A DNA stretch of 64,000 nt, from the NCBI GenBank assembly GCA_963728295.1, contig CAVSKB010000013.1, positions 62,001 through 126,000 of the forward strand, in the 5' to 3' direction. Numbering within the stretch: the first letter of the stretch is position 1; each line of letters opens with the position of its first letter. The notes under the pieces were generated by a model. It searched no databases and had not been told where the DNA came from. It saw nothing but the letters and a program-made list of their open reading frames with translations. Source of the DNA: DATJKD01 sp963728295. Its GTDB lineage: Bacteria > Pseudomonadota > Gammaproteobacteria > Steroidobacterales > Steroidobacteraceae. Below, piece after piece: positions 18,275 to 27,705 of the stretch. The position numbers and the translations under genes are program-made.

Positions 18275-19362
18275 CGGTCGCTCCACAGGTGTGCCGGGAC
18301 GAACACCTCGCCGCGCATCAGCCTGCGTGCGGTCCGCACCAGCGCGGATCGGCGCACGTCGATGGACGATCCGTTGATCGCGACGTCCATCACGACTGTG
18401 AAGAAGCCGGTCGGATGCTCGATGTCGAGTTGCCGGAGAGACCCTGCCGCCGGAACTACGCCGAGCTGCGCCGCAACGGACCCAGGCAGTACGCAGGCGG
18501 TCGCGACGCTGACCGCGCCCAGCACTCCGATCGAATCGTGCACCCGGTGCGGGATGAAGGTCCGAGTGCAGATCGCGCCGCCGGCACGCGGTGGCGACAC
18601 CAGACACATTTTCGGCACCGTCTTGCTGGTGACGTCGCCAAGGTTCATCCGCGGGCCGATGGCCAGGCGTATCCGCTCGATTCGTGCCTTCAGCTCCGCG
18701 TCGGCCTCGAGCTCCGCGGGCGGCTCGTACCCCGACCTGCCGAAATCGCTCGCCTTCAGCAGCACGACGGGCATACCGTTGTCGATACAGGTTGCCTCGA
18801 TTTCGTCCACTCGATCGACGATGGCGCCGGTCGGCAGCAGCGCGCCGCAGCTCGATCCCGAGACGTCGACGAAGTCGATCGGAATCGCCGCAGCCGTGCC
18901 GGGCACGCCGTCGATCCGGGCGTCCCCCTCGTACTCGACTCGCCCGCCCGGGGTGGGCACATGCGCGACGGCGATGCTCGCGGTGTTTCGCATGTGAATG
19001 CGGACCGGCGTAACCGGATCGCGCGCGGCAACGAGACCGTTCTCGATCGCCCACGGACCGATCCCGGCGAGGATGTTGCCGCAGTTCTGGCTGTCGCTGA
19101 CCTCGGGCCGGTCCACGACGACCTGCAGAAACAGGTAATCGACGTCCGCGTCAGGCCGCGTCGACGCCGCGATGAGGGCAACCTTGCTCGTCAGGGGATG
19201 CGCGCCGCCGACGCCGTCGATCTGACGGGGATCGGGCGAGCCCATGGCCGCCAGCAGCACGCGGTCACGCGCCGCCCGGTCCGCGGGCAGGTCCTGCGCG
19301 TGGAAATACAGCCCCTTCGATGTCCCGCCGCGCATCAGCGTGCAGGGTATGCCGCGAAGCAT
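18271..19362 (-). CDS. ligU: 4-oxalomesaconate tautomerase (GalD/LigU, PrpF fold)
   Basis: PrpF-family isomerase converting the keto and enol/double-bond isomers of 4-oxalomesaconate so that LigJ can act. 363 residues, as in GalD (361). Landmarks: GIPCTLMRGGTSKGLYFHAQ, DGVGGAHPLTSKVALI, VSDSQNCGNILAGIGPWAIE with the family cysteine, VDVSGSSCGALLPTG with the second, and MCLVSPPRAGG near the end of the barrel. ATG at 19362 lies seven bases from the ligK stop. Intact frame. Homology to methylaconitate isomerase PrpF is the only ambiguity, settled by the surrounding ligK and ligJ. Confidence 0.94.
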   Translation of the reverse strand: MLRGIPCTLMRGGTSKGLYFHAQDLPADRAARDRVLLAAMGSPDPRQIDGVGGAHPLTSKVALIAASTRPDADVDYLFLQVVVDRPEVSDSQNCGNILAGIGPWAIENGLVAARDPVTPVRIHMRNTASIAVAHVPTPGGRVEYEGDARIDGVPGTAAAIPIDFVDVSGSSCGALLPTGAIVDRVDEIEATCIDNGMPVVLLKASDFGRSGYEPPAELEADAELKARIERIRLAIGPRMNLGDVTSKTVPKMCLVSPPRAGGAICTRTFIPHRVHDSIGVLGAVSVATACVLPGSVAAQLGVVPAAGSLRQLDIEHPTGFFTVVMDVAINGSSIDVRRSALVRTARRLMRGEVFVPAHLWSDR

Positions 19363-19369
19363 CGGCTGA

Positions 19370-20062
19370 TTACTCCTCTGCAGGCAGCTCGTCGCGATAC
19401 TGCAGACCGCGCTCGGCCAGCCGTGCCCGCATGTCGTATATGTCGAGGCCCAGCTCGCCGGCCTTCAGACGCTTGCGCACCGTCGCCTCCTTCGCCTCGC
19501 GCGCGACGCATTGCTCGAGGACGCGGGAAGCGTCCCGGCGCCGCACGACGCAGACGCCGTCGTCGTCGGCGATGAGCACGTCGCCCGGCTCGATCGATGC
19601 GCTGGCGCACACGACCGGCACGTTTACGCCGCCAAGCGTCTCCTTGACCGTGCCCTGCGCGGACACGCACTTCGACCAGACCGGAAAACGCATGGCCGCG
19701 AGGTCGCGCACGTCGCGTACGCCTGCATCGATGACGAGGCCGCGGACGCCGCGCGCCTGCAGCGAGCAGGCCAGCAGTTCGCCAAAATAGCCGGCGTCGG
19801 AAAACGAGGTCGGCGCGACGACGAGGATGTCGCCGTCCCGGCACTGCTCGACCGCAACATGGATCATCCAGTTGTCGCAGGGCGCGACGCTGACGGTTAC
19901 CGCGCTTCCGGCGATCCGCGCACCCGGGTAGATCGGCCGGATCGACGGTGCCAGCAGCCCTTTCCGGCCCTGTGCCTCGTGGACGGTCGCCACGCCGCAG
20001 GCTGCGAGTCCGTCGATCACGGCCGCTTCCGCACGGCGGATGTTTCGGTACACGACGTTCAT
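19370..20062 (-). CDS. ligK: 4-carboxy-4-hydroxy-2-oxoadipate aldolase LigK
   Basis: RraA-fold class II aldolase that splits 4-carboxy-4-hydroxy-2-oxoadipate into pyruvate and oxaloacetate, the last step of the pathway. 230 residues, the usual length. Core: GVATVHEAQGRKGLLAPSIR, PGARIAGSAVTVSVAPCDNW, GYFGELLACSLQARGVRGLV, then IDAGVRDVRDLAAMRFPVWS with the metal-side Arg and Asp, and ASIEPGDVLIADDDGVCVVR. First gene of the lig operon, divergent from the LysR-type regulator; 115 bases of shared promoter region lie between them. A long open frame on the opposite strand is a shadow. Confidence 0.95.
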   Translation of the reverse strand: MNVVYRNIRRAEAAVIDGLAACGVATVHEAQGRKGLLAPSIRPIYPGARIAGSAVTVSVAPCDNWMIHVAVEQCRDGDILVVAPTSFSDAGYFGELLACSLQARGVRGLVIDAGVRDVRDLAAMRFPVWSKCVSAQGTVKETLGGVNVPVVCASASIEPGDVLIADDDGVCVVRRRDASRVLEQCVAREAKEATVRKRLKAGELGLDIYDMRARLAERGLQYRDELPAEE

Positions 20063-20177
20063 CGGTGGTCCCCGGGTACTGCCCGCACGATTGTCCCGCC
20101 TGTCTCACCGCGGCGCCAATTGCAATTCGGCCTGGGGTATAAGAGATTGCTAACGAGCCCTGAGAGCGACCATTCGA
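20063..20177. promoter_or_regulatory. Divergent lig operon/lysR promoter region with dyads
   Basis: Drop in GC relative to the flanking genes. It contains the perfect palindrome AATTGCAATT (20118-20127) and an overlapping inverted pair GCAAT (20122-20126) and ATTGC (20146-20150), the type of spaced dyad that LysR-family tetramers use. Position between ligK and the regulator supports a control role. Exact promoter elements are not called. Confidence 0.45.
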
Positions 20178-21387
20178 ATGTCCGAACCGTTGCCGAACCT
20201 GCGCCACCTCGATGTGTTCCTCGAGCTCGCCCGCCAGCGCAGCATCAGCGCGGCCGCACGGGCCGTGCATCTTTCGCAGCCCGCGGTCAGTCAGATCCTC
20301 GCCGGGCTCGAAGCCGCGTTCGGGGCGCGGCTGCTGGATCGCACGCGCGGTGGGATCGCGACGACCGAGGCCGGCGAGCACGTGCGAGCCCGTTCGGCGC
20401 GCGCCTGGGAGCAGATCCACGACGGGCTCGCCGAGGCCGGCTACGCGCGGCCTGCCGATCGGCATCTCCCCGGTCCCGCCCACGCCATGACGACGGTGCA
20501 GTTGCAGGCACTCGCCTCCGTCGCCGAGCACGGCGGATTCGGCGCCGCATCGCAGGCGACCGGGCTCGCCCGGTCGTCTTTGCATCGCGCCGCGCGGCAG
20601 CTCGAGCGGCGGCTCGGGATCACACTGTTCGAGACCACGACATTCGGTGTGCGACCGACACGCGAAGCCGAACGCCTCGCGCGTCGCGTGCGGCTCGCCT
20701 TCTCCGAGCTCGCCCAGGCGCGCGCGGAGGTCGATGCCCTCGGGGGTCTCGATACCGGGCGAACGGTGATCGGAGCCATGCCGCTCGCGCGCAGCTGCGT
20801 CGTACCCGCCGCGGCGCTCGAGTTCTCAGCTTCGTACCCCGGCCACCAGGTCGCGATCCTCGAAGGTGCGTACGATGTCCTGCTCGAGGCATTGCGCCGC
20901 GGGCAGCGCCGACCTGCTCGTCGGGGCGCTGCGCCAGCCGCTGCCACAGTCCGATGTCGTGCAGCAGCACCTGTTCGACGATCCGCTCGCGATCATCGTA
21001 CGCACCGGGCATCCGCTCAACGGTGGTAGGGCACCCGTTGCCGGCGAGCTCGCGCGCTATCCGTGGATCGTGCCGCGTCAGGGATCGCCATTGCGACGAC
21101 AGTTCGAGCAGCTGTTCCAGCGCGCGCGCGTGGCGCCGCCCGGCGTATCGATAGAGTGCAATTCGCTGGTCGCCGCGCGCGAACTGCTGCTCGACAGCGA
21201 CTTCATCACATTGCTTTCGGCGCGCCAGGTCCGTCGCGAGGTCGAGGCGGGCATGCTCGTGGCCATGCCCCATCCGGATGGGCGGGTTACGCGGCCGATC
21301 GGGCTCACGCTTCGTCGCGACTGGCGACCCACGGCGGCACAGCAGGTCTTCGTTCAGGTGCTGCGGCGTCACGCCACGGCCTCTTGA
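20178..21387 (+). CDS. LysR-type regulator with two tandem HTH domains, one frameshift
   Basis: Residues 7-70 are a standard LysR helix-turn-helix (LDVFLELARQRSISAAARAV, HLSQPAVSQILAGLEAAFGA). Residues 104-170 form a second one (LQALASVAEHGGFGAASQAT, ARSSLHRAARQLERRLGITL). A substrate-binding domain follows, beginning GRTVIGAMPLARSCVVPAAA. One shift at about 20905; the rest continues as SADLLVGALRQPLPQSDVVQ and DPLAIIVRTGHPLNGGRAPV to the stop at 21387. About 403 residues against roughly 300 for an ordinary LysR protein. Divergent from ligK, so the likely pathway activator, in the position of LigR/PmdR-type regulators. The inducer is probably a lig pathway intermediate (inference). Confidence 0.88.
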
Positions 21388-21448
21388 ACACGCGACAGCG
21401 GCGGTGCGGGCAGGTCGCGTAATCCGACCTCTGGCTGCCGCCACCGGG

Positions 21449-23241
21449 CTACTGCGGCAATCCGACCCGTTCCATCAACTGGCGATATCTGGGCTCGTCA
21501 CGCAGCTCGGCCAGCCGAGGATCGATCTTGAGGTACCGCACGGACCCCGAACGTTCCTCGACCGCGCGCTCGAGCCACGTCAACGCGGCGTCGGTGTCCT
21601 TGAGGCCTGCGCAAATGAGCGCCGCGAAAAACGCGACGTCCTGGGCATCGGTTGGCGTCGTGAGTTCGGTGAGCAGGGTGCGTGCCTCTGCCGGTCGTCC
21701 GGAAATTGCGTACAGATGGCCGAGTGAGCCCTTGATGGCCGGGTCGTCGGACTGGGCAGCCAACGCCGCCTTCATCTCGACCTGGGCGTTGTCGAACCGG
21801 CCCAGCTGCTCCAAGCGCCATGCCGCGAATCCATCGCGGGGTCGTCGCCCCGGGTGCGAGCTCGAGTGTGCGTGCCTCCTGTGCCACGGCGTCCTCGTAC
21901 ATCCCCGCCGCAAGAAACGCCATGCCGAGATCGGCATTGACCCGGACCGATAGCGGGTCCAGTTGCTGTGCACGCTGCATCGCCTTGACGGCCTCGTCAG
22001 TGCGGCCGAGCGCGGTCAGACACAGCGCGTACCAGTGCTGGGCCAGCGTGTAACTCGGGTCAAGGTCGATTGCGCGCAGAAATTGTTGCTCGGCCGACTG
22101 CCATTTCCATTCGTGAAGCAGGATGTGCGCCAGCGAGGTGTGCGCCGCGGCCGACAAGGGGTCGAGCTCGACGGCCTTCGTGGCGGCTGCACGAGCCCTC
22201 ACGGTCGACTCTTCCCACGACAGCAGGCCGTAGTCGTACTGGGTGAGATAGACGTCGGCCAGGCCGGCATACGCGGGTGCGTATTCCGGTGCACGCCGGG
22301 TAGCGTCCTCCAGCAGCACGGCGGCCTTCGCGAGCCCCTCCGGCGAGCGCTGGTTCCAGTGAAACCGGCCGCGCAGGACGATCTGATAGACCTCGGCATC
22401 GACGGGTTGCGTGGGCGACCGGCGACGGCACACCCCCGTCGAGGTGGACCTGCAACGCGCTGACGATCCGCGACGTGATGTCGTCCTGAATTGCGAAGAT
22501 GTCAGTCAGCTCGCGGTCGTAGGTCTCGGACCAGAGGTGATAGCCCGTCTCGACGTCGATGAGCTGCGCGGTGATGCGCAGTCGCTCGCCCGCCTTGCGT
22601 ACGCTGCCTTCCAGCACGGTCGCCACGTTGAGCTTGTGCCCGACGTCGCGCAGGTCGACGTCCTTGCCCTTGAAGGAGAAAGCCGACGTGCGCGCCGCCA
22701 CCTTGAGAGCCTTGATGCGCGACAGTGCGTTCAGCAGCTCCTCGGCAATGCCGTCCGAGAAATATTCCTGCTCCGGATCGTTGCTCATGTTGACGAAGGG
22801 CAGCACGGCGATCGAATTGCGCGTACCGCCCGACGCCTGCGGCGCGGGTTCCACGGAGGCGCCCCCCGCACGGGACCGGACCGCGGGTGACCCAGTGTCC
22901 CAGACGAACTTGTCCAGGGCGAACAGCGCTACCGCCACCGCGAGTACACCGATGATCAGAAAATCCAGCCGGCGTCCGGTTCGCGGCGTGGACACCTCGC
23001 GCGGAACGTCGTCGGTCCGCTTCAATCCCTGCGGCGTGAGCTCGAAGGCCCAGGCGAACACCAGCGCGAGCGGGAACCCGAGGAACACCAGCGTGGTGAC
23101 GACCTTGAGTATCCAGGTGGGTGCACCGAAGAGCGGGAACAGCACCGAGGCGATCTGGATCGCCACCCAGCCGGCCGCACAGTAGGCAATGCCGACCCTG
23201 ACGACATTGCGCCGCTTCAGCTCGGACCAGAAACTGCCCAT
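21449..23241 (-). CDS. Membrane-anchored TPR protein with FlgO/TolB-like domain, two frameshifts
   Basis: The N terminus FWSELKRRNVVRVGIAYCAA leads into two membrane helices (ASVLFPLFGAPTWILKVVTT and LDFLIIGVLAVAVALFALDK). Next is a periplasmic or cytoplasmic domain with SIAVLPFVNMSNDPEQEYFS, DGIAEELLNALSRIKALKVA and EGSVRKAGERLRITAQLIDV. The remainder is tetratricopeptide repeats such as AAAHTSLAHILLHEWKWQSA. This layout is common in Steroidobacter/Xanthomonadales-type genomes, usually annotated adenylate-cyclase-like or TPR protein. No cyclase catalytic domain is visible. Shifts near 22425 and 21830. Role unknown, possibly sensory. The start follows the upstream stop directly (TGAATG). Confidence 0.8.
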
Positions 23242-23979
23242 TCAGCCCCCGCGTTGCGCACTATCATCGCGCACTTCCCGTAAATCGAGCCAACGGCACA
23301 GTTCGCGGGTGACCTCCGCGGGCCGCTCGAACGGCGCCATGTGGCCGCACTCGTCGATGACTGCGAGGACCGAGCCGCCGATCGCCGCCGCAATCTGTTC
23401 GTGCTGTATCAAAGGGCTCCAGCCATCCTCGCGGCCGCAGAGTACCAGGGTCCGGCAGCGGATCGAGGCAAGCATCGGACCCGCGTCGGGCCGGTTGAGG
23501 AGCGCGTCGACCTGGTTGCGGAAACTCGCGGGGGTCCGACGTTCGACCATCGCCTCGAGAGGCCCCATCACGGTCACGTCGCGATGCCGACGCGGGTGCA
23601 CCATCGGCGGCAGCCAGGCGCGTGCAACCGCGCGCATCCCCTCGGCAAAGGCGATCGACAGCAGCTCCCGCCGGCGCGCCGGCTCGCCGGCTGCGCACGG
23701 GTGCACACCGGTATCGAGCAGTGCGAGCCGGGTCACGCGCGCCGGCGCCTGACGAATAGCCTCGAGCGCGATTCTTCCTCCGAGCGAATGTCCCGCGAGC
23801 GAGAACTCGGGAGGCGCGCGCTCGAGGACGGCTGCCGCCATGTCCGGGATCGAATCGAGCCCGTCGAGCATGGGCACGATGACCTCGTGCGTCGACGCGA
23901 AGGCTTCGATCTGCTCTTTCCAGACGGTAGCGTCGCAGAGCAGCCCGGGAATCAGGATCAGCGCCGGCCTAGGCGACAT
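23242..23979 (-). CDS. Alpha/beta-fold hydrolase
   Basis: 245-residue hydrolase. The oxyanion loop is LILIPGLLCDATVWKEQIEA. The nucleophile elbow is FSLAGHSLGGRIALEAI, with Ser in GHSLGG. The acid is in LVLCGREDGWSPLIQHEQIA, and the catalytic His is in VIDECGHMAPFERPAEV. The ATG at 23979 overlaps the end of the upstream amidohydrolase by eleven bases, so the two are coupled. No signal peptide. An ester or ring-product hydrolase is plausible; the substrate cannot be assigned. Confidence 0.85.
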   Translation of the reverse strand: MSPRPALILIPGLLCDATVWKEQIEAFASTHEVIVPMLDGLDSIPDMAAAVLERAPPEFSLAGHSLGGRIALEAIRQAPARVTRLALLDTGVHPCAAGEPARRRELLSIAFAEGMRAVARAWLPPMVHPRRHRDVTVMGPLEAMVERRTPASFRNQVDALLNRPDAGPMLASIRCRTLVLCGREDGWSPLIQHEQIAAAIGGSVLAVIDECGHMAPFERPAEVTRELCRWLDLREVRDDSAQRGG

Positions 23980-25465
23980 AGCCGTAGCGCAGGTTGCTTC
24001 GCTGCCCGCCTGCTGCGCGATACTCGGCGCGCATCGTGTCGATCCCGTCGGCGGACAGGGCGCCTGAGCTTGCCGCTGAGTCGATGCCATAGAGCCGGGC
24101 GGCATTGCCGCCGAAGATCGCGGTCTTCAGCGGCCCATCCGCGGCACCCAGTGGCGTGAAGCCGTGCTGCGGCTTGCATGTCCGCCGGGATCTCGATGCG
24201 TCGCATTGCTTCGATCTGCCACTGCGGCGAGCCCCACCACACGCAGTCCGTGCCCCAGATCACTTGATCCGCTCCCAGCCCTTGACCAGGGTGCCGAGCA
24301 GCGCGGCGGCGAGCTTCGGATGCGTCACGCAGGTGTTGGCGAAGCAGGTGCCGAGCTCCCCGTAGACATTGTTCACGCCGAACTGCGCGCGGAATGTCCG
24401 CGAGATCGGAGACCCAGTCGAACCGGCCCGTGGCTTCTCGAACTGGGCCAGCTCCCGGTCGGGCAGCTCGATGAACGGCCGCATCGCCGAGTGGTAGATG
24501 ACGAAATTGATCTGCGGCCAGTCCGTCGCGGCCTTGCCCACGTCCCAGACGGTCGCGTACTGCCACAGGTCCGGCCAGTGGTCAGGTAGTCCGCGGGCAT
24601 CAGGCCCTTGTGCACGCAGATCGTCGTTGACGCCGTGCCTTGAGCATCTTCTCGTACAGCGGATAGACGATGCTTCTCGTCGTCCAGCCGCCAGTTGCTC
24701 TTCTTCTTCGTCTGGTACATGGGATCTCCGATCGTGTAGCCCTTGATGACTCTGTGGCTTGAGCTGTCTCGAGCACGCGGTCGACTTCGTCGAGCCAGCC
24801 CGGCGCGCCCGGCGTCACGATGCCGTGGCCCATCGCGCGACGCGAGCCGGCGACGCCGTTGATCACGTCGCGCGCCGCGGCGATCTGGTCGTTGCTGAGG
24901 AACATGTAGCTCGGCCTCGTCGGTCGGCGTCCCGGAAATCAGCGCGACCTTGGTGTCGCTGTCGAGGAAGATCTCCTTCACGAAGTTCTGAAACTTGAAA
25001 CGCGTGAGGCCGTCGACGCCCGAGAGGGCCGGATTCCAGTGTTTCTTCGCGAAACGCGCCGCCATGATCAGCATCTGCTGGCTGTAGTCGTCGCGCACGA
25101 AGTGCGTCTGACAATCGACGATGAACTGCGACGCCAGCGCGCGATTGCGCTCGTCCGCCTGGCCCGGCGTCGCTGCCTCCGCCCGGCTGGCCGTGAACAC
25201 CGGTCCGAAAACCTCGTTCATTGCCAGGAACGCCGCCGACAGCCCGGCGCTCGAAGAGAGGAATTCGCGGCGCTTCATGCCGTGCTGCGGCGCGAGCGCT
25301 TGCGCGTAGCGTCTCGATGCGGCCCTCGACCTCGCGCTGCGCCTCGGTCTGTGGCAAGGGCGTGTATTCGCCATTCGAGATCATCTGCGTCGGCAGAGGA
25401 AGCGACGTCGTGGCTTCGTCGGCGGCGCGCAGCGTCGCGAGATCGGCATCGCTCAGGAAGCGCAA
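23969..25465 (-). CDS. Amidohydrolase-family protein with internal twin-arginine signal, heavily frameshifted
   Basis: TIM-barrel metal hydrolase. The N-terminal leader MRFLSDADLATLRAADEATT, then TQMISNGEYTPLPQTEAQRE, precedes an internal twin-arginine segment MKRREFLSSSAGLSAAFLAM, which is typical for this family with a long n-region. It continues FIVDCQTHFVRDDYSQQMLI, KVALISGTPTDEAEL, NFVIYHSAMRPFIELPDREL, VNNVYGELGTCFANTC, and VIWGTDCVWWGSPQWQIEAM with the barrel-end Asp, to the tail LRYGYVA. About seven shifts, spaced one every 150-250 bases. Probably exported folded with metal. Divergent from a PQQ dehydrogenase, 123 bases away. Substrate unknown; decarboxylase or hydrolase activity is possible. 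Confidence 0.8.
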
Positions 25466-25588
25466 TCGGCGTCCTCACGCTACTCTGGGTTCTTTCGGCG
25501 ACGATACTCGCTTCCCGCAGGGTCGAGTACCGCTGGCAAACGCTCGCCGAGACTTCCAAGCTGGGACGGTGTCGATCCAGAAGGGGCC

Positions 25589-27684
25589 ATGGGGAATCAA
25601 TCGAGCCGACACAGGATGATCGGTACCGGCGCGGCGCTCACGCTCGTCGTTGGTTGCGCCTGCGGGCTCACCATGGCAGAGCCGACGGTCGTCGATGATC
25701 GCGCGCTCGCGGACGAGAGCGACGGCCGGAACTGGGCGGCGTACGGCCGCACCTTTGACGAGACGCACTACAGCCCGCTTACGGATATCAACGCGTCGAC
25801 GATCCAGCGGCTGGGGCTCGCATGGAGTCTCGAGCTCGAGCCGCAGCACGTGCTGTCGACGCCGCTGGCTGTCGATGGCGTCATCTACCTCGCGGTCGGC
25901 TACAGCGTCGTTCATGCCGTCGACGCGCGCACGGGCAGGCTCCTGTGGCGCTTTGACCCGCGCGTGACTGAGCGCGCCGGCGCCAAGCTGCGCACGGGAT
26001 GGGGCATACGCGGGCTCGCGTTCTGGAAGGGACGTCTTTTCGTCGGCACGCACGACGGGCGGTTGCTCGCGATCGATGCCCACGACGGCAAGCCCGTGTG
26101 GAGCGTGCAGACGCTGGATCCGGCCGACGGGTCGTTCATATCCGGCCCGCCGCGCGTGTTCGACGACAAGGTCGTGATCGGCTTCGGCGGCGGCGACTTT
26201 GGTCCCGTGCGGGGCTACGTGACGGCTTACGACACCGCGACTGGCCGCCAGCTCTGGCGCTTTTGGACGGTGCCTGGCGACCCGGCGCGCGGATTCGAGA
26301 ATCCCGCGATGGAGATCGCCGCGAAGACGTGGGGCGGGCGACTGGTGGGAGCTCGGCGGCGGCGGCACGGTCTGGAACGCGATGACCTACGACCCCGAAT
26401 TCGATCGCCTCTACATCGGCACGGGCAACGGGGGACCGTGGAATCCGAGGATGCGGAGCCCCGGCGGCGGAGACAACCTCTTTCTCTGCTCGGTCGTCGC
26501 GCTGGATGCCGATACGGGCGAGTACGTCTGGCACTATCAGACCACGCCCGGCGATGCCTGGGATTACAACTCGGCGATGGACATGGACGCTCGCCGACCT
26601 CACGATCGACGGCCGGCGGCGCAAGGTGCTGCTGCACGCGCCGAAAAACGGGTTCTTCTACGTCATCGACCGGGAGAATGGCAGGCTGCTCTCGGCCGAG
26701 AAGCTGGGCAAGGTGACGTGGGCGGAACGCGTCGACCCGGCAACCGGCCGCCCGGTCCTCGCGCCCAATGCACGTTACGAGCAGGGCGAGGTGCTGCTCT
26801 AGCCGAGCTTCCAGGGCGCGCACAACTGTTTCCGATGTCGTTCAGCCCGCGGACTGGACTCGTATATGTCCCGGTGATCGAGATGGGCGCGGTCTTCAGC
26901 GACAAGGGCATCGACCCCGCGCACTGGAAGCCGATTCTCCACTCCACCCAGTTCGCGGGTCTCGCGGGCGGCGACGGCGATCCGCCCGCAGACTCCGCCA
27001 GCAGCTCGCTGGTCGCATGGGATCCTGTGGGCGCGCGCAAGGCATGGGAAGTCCCGACGCCGGGGCCACATAACGGCGGCACGCTCGCAACCGCGGGCGA
27101 TGTCGTGTTCCAGGGGCTCGCCGACGGCTAGCTGCGCGCGTACGCGGCCGGCGACGGCCGGCGGCTGTGGTCCTTTGACGCGGGCACGGCGGTCGTCGGA
27201 ACGCCAATCACGTTCATCGGCGGGCCGCCAGTACGTCGTGATCCTCGCCGGCCCGCTGCACGGCTCGGTCGGTGGATTCGGCTCGATGGCGGCGCAATTC
27301 GGCTGGAACGCACGTGAGCATCCGCGTCGCTTGCTCGCATTCGCGCTCGATGCAAAGGCGAGCCTGCCTGCGACGCCGCCGCCGCGTCGCGTCGAGCCCA
27401 TCGTCGCCAGCGACTTCGAGATCGACGCCGCCGCCGTCGCACTCGGCATCGAGCAGTACACGCGATGCGTGGTGTGCCACGGACCCGGCGCCGTCGCCGG
27501 CGGGTCGGCGCCCGACCTGCGCGCTTCGACGGTTCCGCTTTCAAAGGCCGATTTCGCCGCCGTGGTGCGCGACGGCCGTCTCGAGTCCCGTGGTATGCCG
27601 AAGTTTCCGGAGCTCAACGACCGCGAGCTCGAAGCGCTCCGGCATTACATCCGCTATCGCGCGAGCCTCGCGGCCGGCAAGTAG
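25589..27684 (+). CDS. PQQ-dependent alcohol dehydrogenase with C-terminal cytochrome c, frameshifts and two in-frame TAG
   Basis: Periplasmic quinohaemoprotein. Signal peptide at 1-30 (MIGTGAALTLVVGCACGLTM). The propeller begins NWAAYGRTFDETHYSPLTDI; active-site region GTGNGGPWNPRMRSPGGGDN; catalytic Asp in YQTTPGDAWDYNS. The C-terminal heme site is CVVCHGPG. The usual vicinal-cysteine loop is replaced by KLRTGWGIRGLAFW, so this copy lacks the disulphide seen in the paralogue at 43623. Start ATG 25589 behind AAGGGG. Shifts near 26345, 26590, 26830 and 27215. TAG codons at 26800 and 27129 interrupt otherwise conserved sequence (VLL-stop-PSFQGAHN and DG-stop-LRAYAAGDG). Either decay or base errors. 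It may oxidise a lignin-derived primary alcohol. Confidence 0.75.
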
Positions 27685-27705
27685 GGCGCGGCTAGCGCCG
27701 GCAGC

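Noticed and set aside
17720..19575. Two long plus-strand open frames opposite ligU and the DUF1932 gene
   Set aside because: Shadow frames; compositionally biased and no recognisable fold.
26800..27131. Amber recoding to explain TAG codons in the PQQ dehydrogenase
   Set aside because: TAG is used as a normal stop elsewhere in the window (aacS, ThDP gene, amidohydrolase), and the same gene also has frameshifts.
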